64,000 nucleotides of DNA, from NCBI GenBank assembly GCA_965646445.1, contig CBFFZW010000008.1, positions 1-64,000 of the forward strand, in the 5' to 3' direction. Positions 44,517 through 53,198 of the stretch are shown here, one piece after another. This stretch comes from UBA11524 sp965646445. Lineage in GTDB: Bacteria; Bacillota; Clostridia; Christensenellales; Aristaeellaceae. Each line of letters opens with the position of its first letter. Within the stretch, counting starts at the first letter, position 1. The notes below the pieces were generated by a model. It saw only the letters and a list, made by a program, of their open reading frames with translations. It did no database searches and was not told the DNA's origin. The position numbers and the translations under genes are program-made.

Positions 44517-44696
44517 GTCGGAGGGCCCGCAGGCCCTCTGACTGTTCATCGAAAATCGGCGGCATGTACGGCGATTTTCGCGCGATTCCGTTAGGAATCG
44601 CTTCCTTACACGAACGAACGGCCGGGAGAACGGCAACGCCGTTCGATCAGTGAGTGAGTGCAAAACTCGACAAAGTGGCGTAAGCCACTTTGTCGA
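44517..44696. repeat. Multi-hairpin intergenic repeat, copy 3
   Basis: Contains the full module series: GTCGGAGGG/CCCTCTGAC hairpin, ATCGAAAATCGGCGGCATGT leading into GTACGGCGATTTTCG, GCGATTCCGTTAGGAATCGC, CACGAACGAACGGCCGGGAG, GAACGGCAACGCCGTTC, CAGTGAGTGAGTGCAAAACT and GACAAAGTGGC/GCCACTTTGTC. The GTTAGAAA hairpin of copy 2 is here GTTAGGAA with the opposing base also changed, so pairing is kept. No gene lies in 44440-44750. Confidence 0.85.
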
Positions 44697-44703
44697 CACC
44701 CTG

Positions 44704-44737
44704 AGCCTGCCGCGCTTTTCAACATCGCGGCAGGCTC
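44704..44737. terminator. Terminator hairpin, right flank of repeat copy 3
   Basis: The same 34-nt sequence as 44457-44490 (two differences in the loop), followed by TTTC on the plus strand. It sits between convergent genes. Confidence 0.7.
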
Positions 44738-44750
44738 TTTCATTGGTTCA

Positions 44751-47123
44751 TCATCCCTTCAGCCTTCCCGCCCAGAAGGCGGCCATCGCCGGTTCGATAT
44801 CCCCCTGCCAGAACCGCCAGTGCGGCGGACAGAGCCGTTCATACTCCGGCTGATGATAGCGGTCGTCCAACAGCAGCGCCACGCCGCGGTCCGTCTCCGT
44901 GCGGATGACGCGGCCCACCGCCTGGGCCACCTTCTGCATGCCGGGAATCATGTAGGCATAGAGGAAGCCGTTGTCCAGCGTCTCCTGATAGTAGGCCCGC
45001 AGGGTCTCCTGGAACAGGTTCACCTGAGGCAGGCCCACGCCCACAATGGCCACGCCGTCCAGCGCTTCCCCCGGCAGGTCGATGCCCTCGGAAAAAATGC
45101 CTCCCAGCACGCACAGGGACAGCGTGGGCTCGCCGTCCGCCACATAGGGCGCCAGGAACAGCCGACGTTCCTCGTCGGTCATGCCCTGCCGCTGCACCTG
45201 ACAGGACACGCCGATGACCTCCGCTACCTGCCGCATGAAGGCGAAGCTAGGGAAGAACGCCATGTACCGCCCCGGATGCACCGCCGCCATCCGCCGGATC
45301 GCCGCCGCGATGTCCCCCGCCGCCGCCGTCCGGTGCTGATACCGGGTGTTGATCCGCTGCCGCAGGATCAGCAGGTTCTCCCAGGGATAGGGCGAGGGCA
45401 CGGCAAAACAGGCGTCCCCGTCATCGCCCCCCAGGAGGCGCTTCATGGAGGGCAGCGGCTCCATGGTGGCCGAGAAGCATACCACCCCGGACAGCTTCGC
45501 CGTCACCTGGGCCAGATAGGCCGCCACGTCCAGGGCGAAGGCTGTCACCGTTCGCTGCTTTCCGCCCTGCCACAGGTAGGCGTAATCTGACAAATCCCCC
45601 CGCAGCGCCCGCACAAAGCCCAGCAGGCCGGAGGTCACGTCCATCAGCCGCTCCCCGCTTTCCTCCCAGGGGAAGCGCTCGGTCATCGCCGCCCCGAAGG
45701 CGTCCGCCAGCTCGTTGGCCGCCCGCTCCAGGCTTTGAGGCACGGAAGACAGCCGTCCCTCCCGGGCATCCTCCGGGACGGGCAGATCGTCGAGTGCCTT
45801 CAGCGCCGCCGTCATGGCCTTGTACAGAGGATGCCTTCGTCCGGCGGTCTTCCCCACCACCGTCCGAAGCCGGCGGATACTCCCGCCATCCACCGCCCCG
45901 GAGAGCATCTCCCGCACCCGGCTGAGCAGGTTGTGGGCCTCGTCGATGAGCAGGGTCACATTGGCGGTGCGGTCGAAAATGCGCTGGATGTGCACGGCGG
46001 GGTCGAGGGCGTAATTATAGTCGCACACCGTGAGGTCGGCGACCTCCGCCAGGGACAGGCTGAACTCAAAGGGGCAGAGGTCGTGCCTGTCCGCCATGGC
46101 GCGGATGGCCTCCGGCGACCAGTCCTCCGATGTCAGCATTTCCTCCATGGCCGCGCTGTCCCGCAGGAAATGCCCCTTGGCCCGCGGGCACCAGTCGGGA
46201 TGGCACACCGTCCGCCGGGGACACTGCTTGTCCTTGGCGTCCAGGGTCAGCGTCCACAGGCGCAGCGGCTGACGGCGCATCCGTGCCAGGGCCTCCAGCG
46301 CGCCCTGACGCTGGGTGGTGCGGGCCGTGAGGTAGTACACCTGGCCCGTATGCCCCTCCCCCAGGGCCTTCAGCGCGGGGAACAGCGCCGCAGCCGATTT
46401 GCCCGTGCCCGTGGGCATGGAGGCGAACAGCCGCCGCCCCAGCCTGATGGCGGTATAGGCCTGGGCCGCCATCTCCCGCTGTCCGGCCCGGTACGCGCCA
46501 TAAGGGAAGGACAGCGTCCGCAGGGAGGCGTCCCGCTCCCGCCGATGACGGCGAAGCAGCCGCAGCCGTCGCAGGTAGGGCAGCAGCAGCCCATCGAAGG
46601 CCGCCGCGCATTCCTCCGCCGACCATTCCCGGTCGAACTTTGCCCGCACCTGCCCTGTGCGCGTCACATAGCACACGCGGATTATCACTCGCTCCGCCCT
46701 CTGGCGGCACAGCATGTACCCATAACAGACCGCCTGCATCTCATGGGCCGGCACGGGCGCATCGGGGGGCTCCTGACCCTGCCACAGCTTGATTTCCTCC
46801 ACCCAGGGCACATCTCCGGGACAATAGGCGTCCATGCGGCCCGTCAGGCACAGTACGGCGTCCTCGTCCTCCACAGGCACCTCCAGGCTCAGGGGAACCT
46901 CCGCCTGCCAGCCCTCCCCGAGGTGCGCCTGCCTGGCCTTATGGCCCAGCATGCCCTCCTGCATGTCCCGAATGGAGCCGCCGGGGCGGATGTCCTCCCC
47001 ATGGAGCGTGAATTCCACCAGGGCCCGGACAGCCAGGCGAAGCTTCTCCGGCCCCGGGGCGTTCTGCTCGGCCGTGGCCTCCCCCGACCACATGGTGCGC
47101 ACCGACCCGCCTGCCTCCGCCAT
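44751..47123 (-). CDS. PD-(D/E)XK nuclease fused to XPD/DinG-type helicase
   Basis: 790 residues from the ATG at 47123, which has AGGAGG 8 nt upstream. The N-terminal 180 residues look like a Cas4/RecB-type nuclease: GRMDAY (Asp98) and EEIKLW (Glu110, Lys112), with a QAVCYGYML helix. The helicase part has Walker A MPTGTGKSA, an Fe-S-type cysteine set (KQCPRRTVCHPDWCPRAKG and DLCPFEFS), IDEAHNLL, FSATMEPL and a C-terminal motif VAQAVGRVIRTETDRG. XPD/DinG enzymes unwind DNA 5'-3'. A role in repair or R-loop removal is inferred. Confidence 0.88.
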   Translation of the reverse strand: MAEAGGSVRTMWSGEATAEQNAPGPEKLRLAVRALVEFTLHGEDIRPGGSIRDMQEGMLGHKARQAHLGEGWQAEVPLSLEVPVEDEDAVLCLTGRMDAYCPGDVPWVEEIKLWQGQEPPDAPVPAHEMQAVCYGYMLCRQRAERVIIRVCYVTRTGQVRAKFDREWSAEECAAAFDGLLLPYLRRLRLLRRHRRERDASLRTLSFPYGAYRAGQREMAAQAYTAIRLGRRLFASMPTGTGKSAAALFPALKALGEGHTGQVYYLTARTTQRQGALEALARMRRQPLRLWTLTLDAKDKQCPRRTVCHPDWCPRAKGHFLRDSAAMEEMLTSEDWSPEAIRAMADRHDLCPFEFSLSLAEVADLTVCDYNYALDPAVHIQRIFDRTANVTLLIDEAHNLLSRVREMLSGAVDGGSIRRLRTVVGKTAGRRHPLYKAMTAALKALDDLPVPEDAREGRLSSVPQSLERAANELADAFGAAMTERFPWEESGERLMDVTSGLLGFVRALRGDLSDYAYLWQGGKQRTVTAFALDVAAYLAQVTAKLSGVVCFSATMEPLPSMKRLLGGDDGDACFAVPSPYPWENLLILRQRINTRYQHRTAAAGDIAAAIRRMAAVHPGRYMAFFPSFAFMRQVAEVIGVSCQVQRQGMTDEERRLFLAPYVADGEPTLSLCVLGGIFSEGIDLPGEALDGVAIVGVGLPQVNLFQETLRAYYQETLDNGFLYAYMIPGMQKVAQAVGRVIRTETDRGVALLLDDRYHQPEYERLCPPHWRFWQGDIEPAMAAFWAGRLKG

Positions 47124-47290
47124 CCCCGGAGCCTCCTTTCCCTGCGTCATCCGCCATAACCAAAAGCAGCGAAAGGCACCGTTTCCGATACCCTTCGCTG
47201 GAAAATGGCCGCACCATGCTTCACCCTGGCGATTTCATCCGCCACGGCTGCCGCACGGCCCTCCCGACCATTGCCGGGGAATGTGCTTCA

Positions 47291-47791
47291 TCAGAACAGA
47301 TCGGACGCCTTTTCGATGGCCTCCTGCTGCGCCTGGAGCAACGCCTCAAACTTGGCGCGATACTCGCTGGCAGCCGTCTTGAGGGCGGCCACCTGAGCGG
47401 TCAGGCTTTCCTTCTCCTGGGAAAGGCTGCTCAGCTTGGCATCGGCCTCCGCCTGGGCCGCGGCCAGGATGCCCTCGGCCTTGCGCTCCGCGTCGGCGAT
47501 GGTCTCGCTCTTCACCTTCTGCGCCATTTCCAGGATCTCCCGGAAATCATCCGTGGGGACGGAAGACGCGGGCGTCTGCACGGGCCTGATGACCTGGGTG
47601 GGTTCAGGCTGCGCGGGGCGGGCCGCCTTGGCCGCCTGCAGCTGCTGCTGAAGGGACTGAATCAGATCCAGCTGACGCACCATCTCGTCACCGATGGCGT
47701 CCAGGAAATCATCGACCTCCTGCTGGTCATAGCCACGGGGCTTGATTTTGAACTCCTTGGTGTCAATCATGTCCACGGTAATCTGCTGCAT
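47291..47791 (-). CDS. divIVA: DivIVA-domain cell-division protein
   Basis: 166 residues. The N-terminal DivIVA motif is TVDMIDTKEFKIKPRGYDQQEVDDFLDAIGDEM, which binds curved membranes. A Pro/Gln linker and a long Ala/Glu/Lys-rich coiled coil (about residues 85-160) follow. It recruits division and wall-growth partners to poles or septa. It is next to ylmH, yggT and sepF, the usual order. Confidence 0.93.
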   Translation of the reverse strand: MQQITVDMIDTKEFKIKPRGYDQQEVDDFLDAIGDEMVRQLDLIQSLQQQLQAAKAARPAQPEPTQVIRPVQTPASSVPTDDFREILEMAQKVKSETIADAERKAEGILAAAQAEADAKLSSLSQEKESLTAQVAALKTAASEYRAKFEALLQAQQEAIEKASDLF

Positions 47792-47833
47792 GATGATGGC
47801 TCCTTTCCATATCCGTCCCGGCCGAAGCGCGGG

Positions 47834-48586
47834 TCAGGATTTCGCAAATATCTCCAGGGTAACCGGTAGCCTGTCCTTGCGCGTGGGCTGGCCAACCGCC
47901 TGAAGGCGGATCCGGCCAAAGCCCCGCACAGACACCGTCTGCCCCGCCGTCAGCAGGCGATCCACCCGTTCCTCGGGCAGATGCTCCACCGACACAGCCC
48001 CTTGGTGGATGATTTCCGCCGCCCGGGCCCGGGATGTCTTCATGCCGCTGGCCACGATGCTGTCCAGCCGCAGGGACGCCACGGTATCCCGAAGCGCCGC
48101 GCCCTCCGGCGGGCTGATGGCGGGAGGCTCGTCCAAGACTTCCACGCGGATGGGCGCGCTGCCCGCCTTCAGCCATTCCTGGGGCAGACGGCAGGCAACC
48201 TCCGGCAGGGCCAGCAAATAAGCCTCGCCCTCCTGGGCAATCAGATCGCCAAAATAGGCGCGCTCCATGCCCAGCGCCATCAGGCTGCCCAGCAAGTCCC
48301 GATGATCCACCCGGGCAAAGCGCCCGTTCCAGCGCACGCGCAGCCACACGCCGTTAAATGCGGGCTCGACGCCTTCAGGATGAAAGCAGACCTGCACCCG
48401 CTCAGCCTCCGGCCAGCCGCCGTCAAAGCTGACGGCCACGCCGGCCTGCCTCGCCTCCCGAAGGGCGGCGGCGCGTTCATCCCCCGCCAGGAAGCGCCCC
48501 GGAACAGCAATTCCCAGCCGGTCGGCCCGCTGGGCCCACTGCCGAAGCCGCAGAATCAGCTGCCCCGCGTCATCACGCGCACTCAC
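47834..48586 (-). CDS. ylmH: YlmH-type S4-domain RNA-binding protein
   Basis: 250 residues from a GTG four nt after the yggT stop. The C-terminal S4 domain is LRLDSIVASGMKTSRARAAEIIHQGAVSVEHLPE, with a preceding domain containing DHRDLLGSLMALGMERAYFGDLI. In Bacillus and Streptococcus YlmH is linked to cell division and has been connected to rescue of stalled ribosomal complexes. Part of the division cluster. Confidence 0.93.
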   Translation of the reverse strand: MSARDDAGQLILRLRQWAQRADRLGIAVPGRFLAGDERAAALREARQAGVAVSFDGGWPEAERVQVCFHPEGVEPAFNGVWLRVRWNGRFARVDHRDLLGSLMALGMERAYFGDLIAQEGEAYLLALPEVACRLPQEWLKAGSAPIRVEVLDEPPAISPPEGAALRDTVASLRLDSIVASGMKTSRARAAEIIHQGAVSVEHLPEERVDRLLTAGQTVSVRGFGRIRLQAVGQPTRKDRLPVTLEIFAKS

Positions 48587-48590
48587 GGCG

Positions 48591-48869
48591 TCACCACATC
48601 AGGGGGAAGAAAATCATCGAAAGCACCCGGCGCAGCAGGCCCAGCAGCAGCCAGGCCACCGCCACCGACCAGTCGATGATCTGCCAGCGCACGGGCAGCT
48701 TGGCCATCAGGACGCGGCGGATGGGCCGAAGCACCGGCTCGACGATGGTGCGCAGAAGCTCCGTCCAGCGGTTGGCCGCGGGCCGAACCCAGGACAGGAT
48801 GACGTAAACCAGCAGGGCCAGCTCGTACAGGGACAGGGCCCAGGACAGCAGCGTATAAATCAGGCGCAT
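48591..48869 (-). CDS. yggT: YggT-family membrane protein
   Basis: 92 residues with two hydrophobic segments around the family motif NRWTELLRTIVEPVLRPIRRVL, ending in LLGLLRRVLSMIFF. The exact role is unclear; it is linked to division and membrane-protein organisation by conserved position between sepF and ylmH. TGAGGATAAGCC precedes the ATG. Confidence 0.92.
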   Translation of the reverse strand: MRLIYTLLSWALSLYELALLVYVILSWVRPAANRWTELLRTIVEPVLRPIRRVLMAKLPVRWQIIDWSVAVAWLLLGLLRRVLSMIFFPLMW

Positions 48870-48878
48870 GGCTTATCC

Positions 48879-49895
48879 TCAGCGGGCGTAGGCGGTCTGA
48901 TAGCCGCCAAAGCCCTCGTCATATCGTTCGGTGTAGCCGGAACGGCCGCTGCCGCGCCGGTCGCGGAAGCTGCTCACGCGCTGGCTTCCGCCATAGCCAT
49001 ACCGCCCCTGGCTCTCGGCCATTTCCTGCTGGGGCCAGCGGGCGTTCACATCCTGGTCGCTCATGCGGCGGATGCCCTCATCCGGCAGCACCATCACCGT
49101 GGCCGGGGACAGCAGGTAAATGTCCCTGGCGGAGATCCGGGTCAGGGTGCAGGCCATGGTGAAGGCCGCGCCGAAGAGCAGATCCAGGCAGCGCTGGTTC
49201 TCCCTCTCGTCGGTAATCTGCTCGGTGGTGACAATCACGCTCTCGCCGTTGCGCATAAAGTCGATGATCTTCATGCTGGAGGCCACGCTGGTCATCCGCA
49301 CCACGCGCTCCACATGGCTGTATGCCCGACCGTCGGGCCCGACGAAGTTTCCGGGCATGTAGCTGATGTTGTCCGGCGCCTGCTGGGCGCTGCCCTGGTA
49401 GGCGGCGGTATAGCCGCCGTCATTGCCGCCCCAGGCTGTCTGCTGGTAGGCCGTCTGCTGATAGCCGCCCATGGGCTGCTGATTCATGCCCTGCTGATAG
49501 GCGGTCTGCTGCCAGCCCTGATAGCCGGTGGGCTGATAAGCCGTCTGCTGGTAGGCGGTTTGCTGATAATTCGTCTGCTGATAGCCGGGGTTCTGATACT
49601 GCCAGGCATTCGGATCGCCCATGCCCTGATAGCAGCCCATGGGCTGCTGCCATTGGGGCTGATTCATGCCCGTGAAGCCCTGCTGCTGGCTGAAAGGATC
49701 GGCCTGATCGGCCACATTCTCCTGAACCGGCTGCTGGCGCAGCGTCTCCCGGATGGTCTTGTGGCGGGACGTCTGCGGGCGATAGCCGCTGAAGCCGCCG
49801 TTGGCCATATTGGACTGGATGTCATCCTGTCCGGCGGCCGCCGCCCGCTGCTTCATTTTATCCAGCAACGCCTGAGTCAAGTCCAAAATCGACAT
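48879..49895 (-). CDS. sepF: SepF with long Gln/Tyr-rich insertion
   Basis: 338 residues, about twice the usual SepF length. An N-terminal amphipathic helix (SILDLTQALLDKMKQRAAAA) probably binds membrane. Residues about 60-180 form a low-complexity Gln/Tyr/Gly region with repeated YQQTAYQQTAY units. The SepF core follows (HVERVVRMTSVASSMKIIDFM to DIYLLSPATVMVLP), then an Arg/Gly/Tyr tail. SepF anchors FtsZ to the membrane. GGGGGAAATGGC precedes the ATG. Confidence 0.9.
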   Translation of the reverse strand: MSILDLTQALLDKMKQRAAAAGQDDIQSNMANGGFSGYRPQTSRHKTIRETLRQQPVQENVADQADPFSQQQGFTGMNQPQWQQPMGCYQGMGDPNAWQYQNPGYQQTNYQQTAYQQTAYQPTGYQGWQQTAYQQGMNQQPMGGYQQTAYQQTAWGGNDGGYTAAYQGSAQQAPDNISYMPGNFVGPDGRAYSHVERVVRMTSVASSMKIIDFMRNGESVIVTTEQITDERENQRCLDLLFGAAFTMACTLTRISARDIYLLSPATVMVLPDEGIRRMSDQDVNARWPQQEMAESQGRYGYGGSQRVSSFRDRRGSGRSGYTERYDEGFGGYQTAYAR

Positions 49896-49915
49896 GCCAT
49901 TTCCCCCTATGCTTG

Positions 49916-50617
49916 TTACCGATCGCTTCGCTGGCCGAAAAGCGCGCTGCCCACGCGAACCATGGTGGCCCCGTGACGCGCCGCCAGCCTATAATCACCC
50001 GACATACCCATGGAGAGCTCCTCCATGCGGACACCGTCCATCGCCTCCTCACGGAGACGGTCGAAGAGCCGCCGCATATCGGCAAATAGTCCTGACAGAT
50101 ACGCCTGATCGTCGCTTCGCGGCATCACCGCCATCAGCCCGCGCACCCGCAGGCCGGGCATCCGCCGCGCCTCCTCCAGGAAGGGGCGAACCTCTTCCGG
50201 CGCCATGCCGCCCTTTTGAGGCTCCCCGGCGGGGCTGACCTGCACCAGCACGTCCATCACCCGGCCATGGCGCTGCGCCTGCCGGTCAATTTCCGCGGCT
50301 AAAGACAGCCTGTCCAGAGAATGAATCAAGCATACATCCTCTATTATATATTTAACCTTGTTACTTTGCAACCTGCCAATGAGGTGAATCTGAAATTTTC
50401 TTTCCAGGAAAGAGCGCTTTTCCAGAATTTCCTGCACGCGGTTCTCGCCAATGGCGCTGATGCCGCAGTCCAGAAGCGGCAAAATCATTTCCGGCGGATG
50501 CGTTTTGGTCACCGCGATGAGCCTTGGCGGCGGATACCGTCCCTCGGACGCCTGGGCAAGCTCCGCCTGAACCCGCCGGACGCGCTCACCCAGCAGCACC
50601 GGAAAATTCTCCTCCAT
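49916..50617 (-). CDS. yggS: YggS/PLPBP-type pyridoxal phosphate homeostasis protein
   Basis: 233 residues. PLP-barrel motifs are LIAVTKTHPPEMI (PLP-binding Lys), IGENRVQEILEK, IHLIGRLQSNKV and ELSMGMSGDYRLAARHGATMVRVGSALFG. It binds PLP without a known enzymatic reaction and balances vitamin B6 and amino-acid pools. It lies directly upstream of sepF, the common Gram-positive arrangement. Confidence 0.96.
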   Translation of the reverse strand: MEENFPVLLGERVRRVQAELAQASEGRYPPPRLIAVTKTHPPEMILPLLDCGISAIGENRVQEILEKRSFLERKFQIHLIGRLQSNKVKYIIEDVCLIHSLDRLSLAAEIDRQAQRHGRVMDVLVQVSPAGEPQKGGMAPEEVRPFLEEARRMPGLRVRGLMAVMPRSDDQAYLSGLFADMRRLFDRLREEAMDGVRMEELSMGMSGDYRLAARHGATMVRVGSALFGQRSDR

Positions 50618-50708
50618 GGCGCTTCCTTCCCTTCATGCCGCAAAAGCGGCAAAACACTTATGCGAATCCGGCGCGCGCCGGCGCTTTCTGCGGCGACGCC
50701 GCCCGCCG

Positions 50709-51929
50709 TCAGAACAGCAGCACCGTCTGGCCCTCGTAGAGCAGGCCCTGCTGAATGGCCGTGATGTACACGTCATCCCCGTCCCGGAGCAGGATATTCA
50801 CCGGGATGAAGGTGGTATTGTCGCCGTCCCGCACCATCACGCCGTCCGTATTGTCGTAGCGGTACAGCGCCCTGGCGGGGACGCACAGGCTGGACACATA
50901 GTCGCCCAGCTCCGCCTGACAGGTGCGCATGTACAGCACCTGCTTCACCGGGCCCTGGACGGAGAGGCACACCAGCAGCTCCCCGCCCGAGCGGGTGAAG
51001 GACTCCACCCTGGCGTTCACCGTGGTGTTCTCGAAGCCCTCCAGCTTCAGTTCGTAGCTCTGGCCCTCCACGGGGTTCCAGGTGCTGTCGTCGGAGAGAA
51101 ACAGCACATGCCACATGCCGTCCCGCACCATGCGGTAGATGGTGGTCTTGCCCTTCTCCGCCGTGGAGCGCTCGGGGCGGAAGCCGTTGTACATCCGCCG
51201 AACCTCCGCCGGGGTGAAGGAGTCGTAATTGCTGGAGGTCAGGGTGTACTCATAGCCGTCGGAATAGAAGCTGACGATGCCCTCCGCCGTGGCTGCGTAT
51301 GGCTTGGTCCAGCTCTGAATGCGCTGCAGCTGGCTGAGCTCGTCGTCCATCAGGCGGCTCAGGCGCTGATCGCCGGCATACTTCTGCTTGAGGTGCTGCT
51401 GTCGGGCGACAATGGCCGCGTCCAGCAGGCGCTCCTGATTGGTCATGCTTCCCCTGGCCCCGGCGATCATCTCCCGGATCTCCCGGGCCCGAGACAGCAC
51501 ATCGCTGTCCAGCCGGGCCAGCTTGGCATCCGGGGTGGTTTCCTTGCTGAGCAGCTCCAGCTGGTAGTCCCGGATCTGATCGCGATAATCCTGCAGGTTG
51601 TTGACCTCCCGGGTGGAGAAGCTGGAGGAATACACGTTGCAGATGGTGGTGCCGCGCTGCACCAGGCTGCCCTCCTCCGCCTCATATTGCACGGAGGTCA
51701 CGCCCTCGGCGTCATAGGGTGTTTCGGCGCGGACAATCAGGCAGTCGCCGGAATACCGCGCCCCCAGGGTGCCCGCCGTGATGACGGCCTGGGTCGCCGC
51801 CGCCGGGGCCAGCGCCGTGTACAGGTACCAGCCCGCAAAGCCGAAGACCGCCAGAAGGATCAGAATCTGAAACAGGTTTAGCTTCTTCTTGGGGGGCTTG
51901 GGCGGCTGAGGCGGTTGCATTTGATACAT
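50709..51929 (-). CDS. HlyD-like membrane protein heading the division cluster
   Basis: 406 residues. A Pro-rich cytoplasmic N-terminus (PPQPPKPPKKK) leads to a single membrane segment (LFQILILLAVFGFAGWYLYTAL), a HlyD-type beta region (AEEGSLVQRGTTICNVYS), a coiled coil (about residues 110-195) and a C-terminal beta domain. No ABC transporter is adjacent. Location directly before yggS-sepF suggests a wall or division role, but this is inference. Confidence 0.75.
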   Translation of the reverse strand: MYQMQPPQPPKPPKKKLNLFQILILLAVFGFAGWYLYTALAPAAATQAVITAGTLGARYSGDCLIVRAETPYDAEGVTSVQYEAEEGSLVQRGTTICNVYSSSFSTREVNNLQDYRDQIRDYQLELLSKETTPDAKLARLDSDVLSRAREIREMIAGARGSMTNQERLLDAAIVARQQHLKQKYAGDQRLSRLMDDELSQLQRIQSWTKPYAATAEGIVSFYSDGYEYTLTSSNYDSFTPAEVRRMYNGFRPERSTAEKGKTTIYRMVRDGMWHVLFLSDDSTWNPVEGQSYELKLEGFENTTVNARVESFTRSGGELLVCLSVQGPVKQVLYMRTCQAELGDYVSSLCVPARALYRYDNTDGVMVRDGDNTTFIPVNILLRDGDDVYITAIQQGLLYEGQTVLLF

Positions 51930-52000
51930 TGCTCTGCTCCTTACGGCCGCCGTCAGGGCAGCCTGTCCTACTTCCTGTCACATCAGTTCAACCTGCAGCG

Positions 52001-52741
52001 TCAGTTCAGCGGCTCCGATATTTCCCGAAGCCTGGCCAGGATCCGCCGCTCCATGCGGCTGACCTGCATCTGGCTCACGCCCAGATGCCTGGCCGTCTCC
52101 CGCTGACCCATGCGCTCCATATAGCGCAATTCCAGCAGGCGCTTTTCCTGGGGCGTCACCTGGCCCATCACCCAGTCCAGCCAGGCACGCTGCTCCACCT
52201 GCTCATAGCCCTGATCCACCGTGCCCAGCCGCTCCTCCAGCAGCTGCGCCTCGTCATCCGACGAAGCCGCGCCGTTCAAAGACAGCACCTCCGCGCCGTC
52301 CCGCTGATCCAGCAGATTCAAAAGCTCGTCCGGGGACATGGCCATGGCGGCCGCCAGCTCCCGAATGGAGGGCTCCCGCTGCAGTTCCTGGGTCAGCCGA
52401 TCCTGAACCCGCTGCATCCGGTACAGCCTGGATCGGCTCTCCCGGCTGATGCGGACGGAGGCGCCCTTGTCGCGGATATAATTGCGAACCTCGCCGGTGA
52501 TCGTCGGGGTCGCGTAGGTGATAAACTTCAGTCCCCGGTCAGGCTCGAAGCGGTCGATGGCCTTCAGCAGGGCCATGGCGGCCACCTGCTCCAGATCCTC
52601 CGCCTCCACGCCCTGGCCCGCGAAGCGCCGGGCGATATGGCGGCACAGGGGCATACAGCCCTCCACCAGCGCCGTCAGCACCTCCGGCGAGGGCTCCCTG
52701 GCATATTGCGCCAACAGCGGCGTCAGCTGCGTATCATTCAT
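52001..52741 (-). CDS. SigB/SigF-type RNA polymerase sigma factor
   Basis: 246 residues from the ATG at 52741; a GTG at 52756 overlapping the upstream stop is an alternative. Region 2 is AEDLEQVAAMALLKAIDRFEPDRGLKFITYATPTITGEVRNYIRD, region 3 is QDRLTQELQREPSIRELAAAM, and region 4 is LLELRYMERMGQRETARHLGVSQMQVSRMERRIL. It belongs to the sporulation/stress sigma group (SigB/F/G). Its partner gene directly upstream encodes an RsbW-like protein. Confidence 0.92.
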   Translation of the reverse strand: MNDTQLTPLLAQYAREPSPEVLTALVEGCMPLCRHIARRFAGQGVEAEDLEQVAAMALLKAIDRFEPDRGLKFITYATPTITGEVRNYIRDKGASVRISRESRSRLYRMQRVQDRLTQELQREPSIRELAAAMAMSPDELLNLLDQRDGAEVLSLNGAASSDDEAQLLEERLGTVDQGYEQVEQRAWLDWVMGQVTPQEKRLLELRYMERMGQRETARHLGVSQMQVSRMERRILARLREISEPLN

Positions 52742-52752
52742 GCCGCCGCACC

Positions 52753-53139
52753 TCACACCGCTTTGGGCAGGGTCAGATCAATCCGCTGAACGCATCCGCA
52801 GGCGCAGGCGCATAGCGTCACCTCCGGGATCAGCGTTTCCAGCACCGCCTGGGAAACCGCCGTTCGGTCGGTACAGTCGGTGCGCTTGTCTCCGGCAAAG
52901 CGGGCTTCCAGGCTGACGGTCAGCCGCTGGCCGCCGTCGCGCACCGTCATTTCGATGCTCTCCACCGTCCGGCCCTGATGCAGCAGGCAGTCGCAGGCTT
53001 CATCCGCCGCCGTGCGCAGATCATCCATGGCGCCCACGTTCAGATCCTTGAGCACCGCCACGCCGCCCAGCGCCGTGCGGATCACCAGGGCATACTCCCG
53101 CGTGCCCGGCACCCGCAGGCTGATTTCCGCCTCACCCAT
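52753..53139 (-). CDS. RsbW/SpoIIAB-like anti-sigma factor, atypical
   Basis: 128 residues with a shortened HATPase (GHKL) fold. The N-box is LRTAADEACDCLLHQ, where the Mg2+-binding Asn of RsbW/SpoIIAB appears replaced by Cys. No clear DxGxG box follows. It probably binds the adjacent sigma factor, but its kinase activity is doubtful. The tail has CACACGC, an unusual Cys cluster. GGGAGGCAGAAAC precedes the ATG. Confidence 0.78.
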   Translation of the reverse strand: MGEAEISLRVPGTREYALVIRTALGGVAVLKDLNVGAMDDLRTAADEACDCLLHQGRTVESIEMTVRDGGQRLTVSLEARFAGDKRTDCTDRTAVSQAVLETLIPEVTLCACACGCVQRIDLTLPKAV

Positions 53140-53198
53140 GTTTCTGCCTCCCGTCAGCCGCTTTACGCGGCATCTCCCCGGCCATAGACCGGTTCAGG

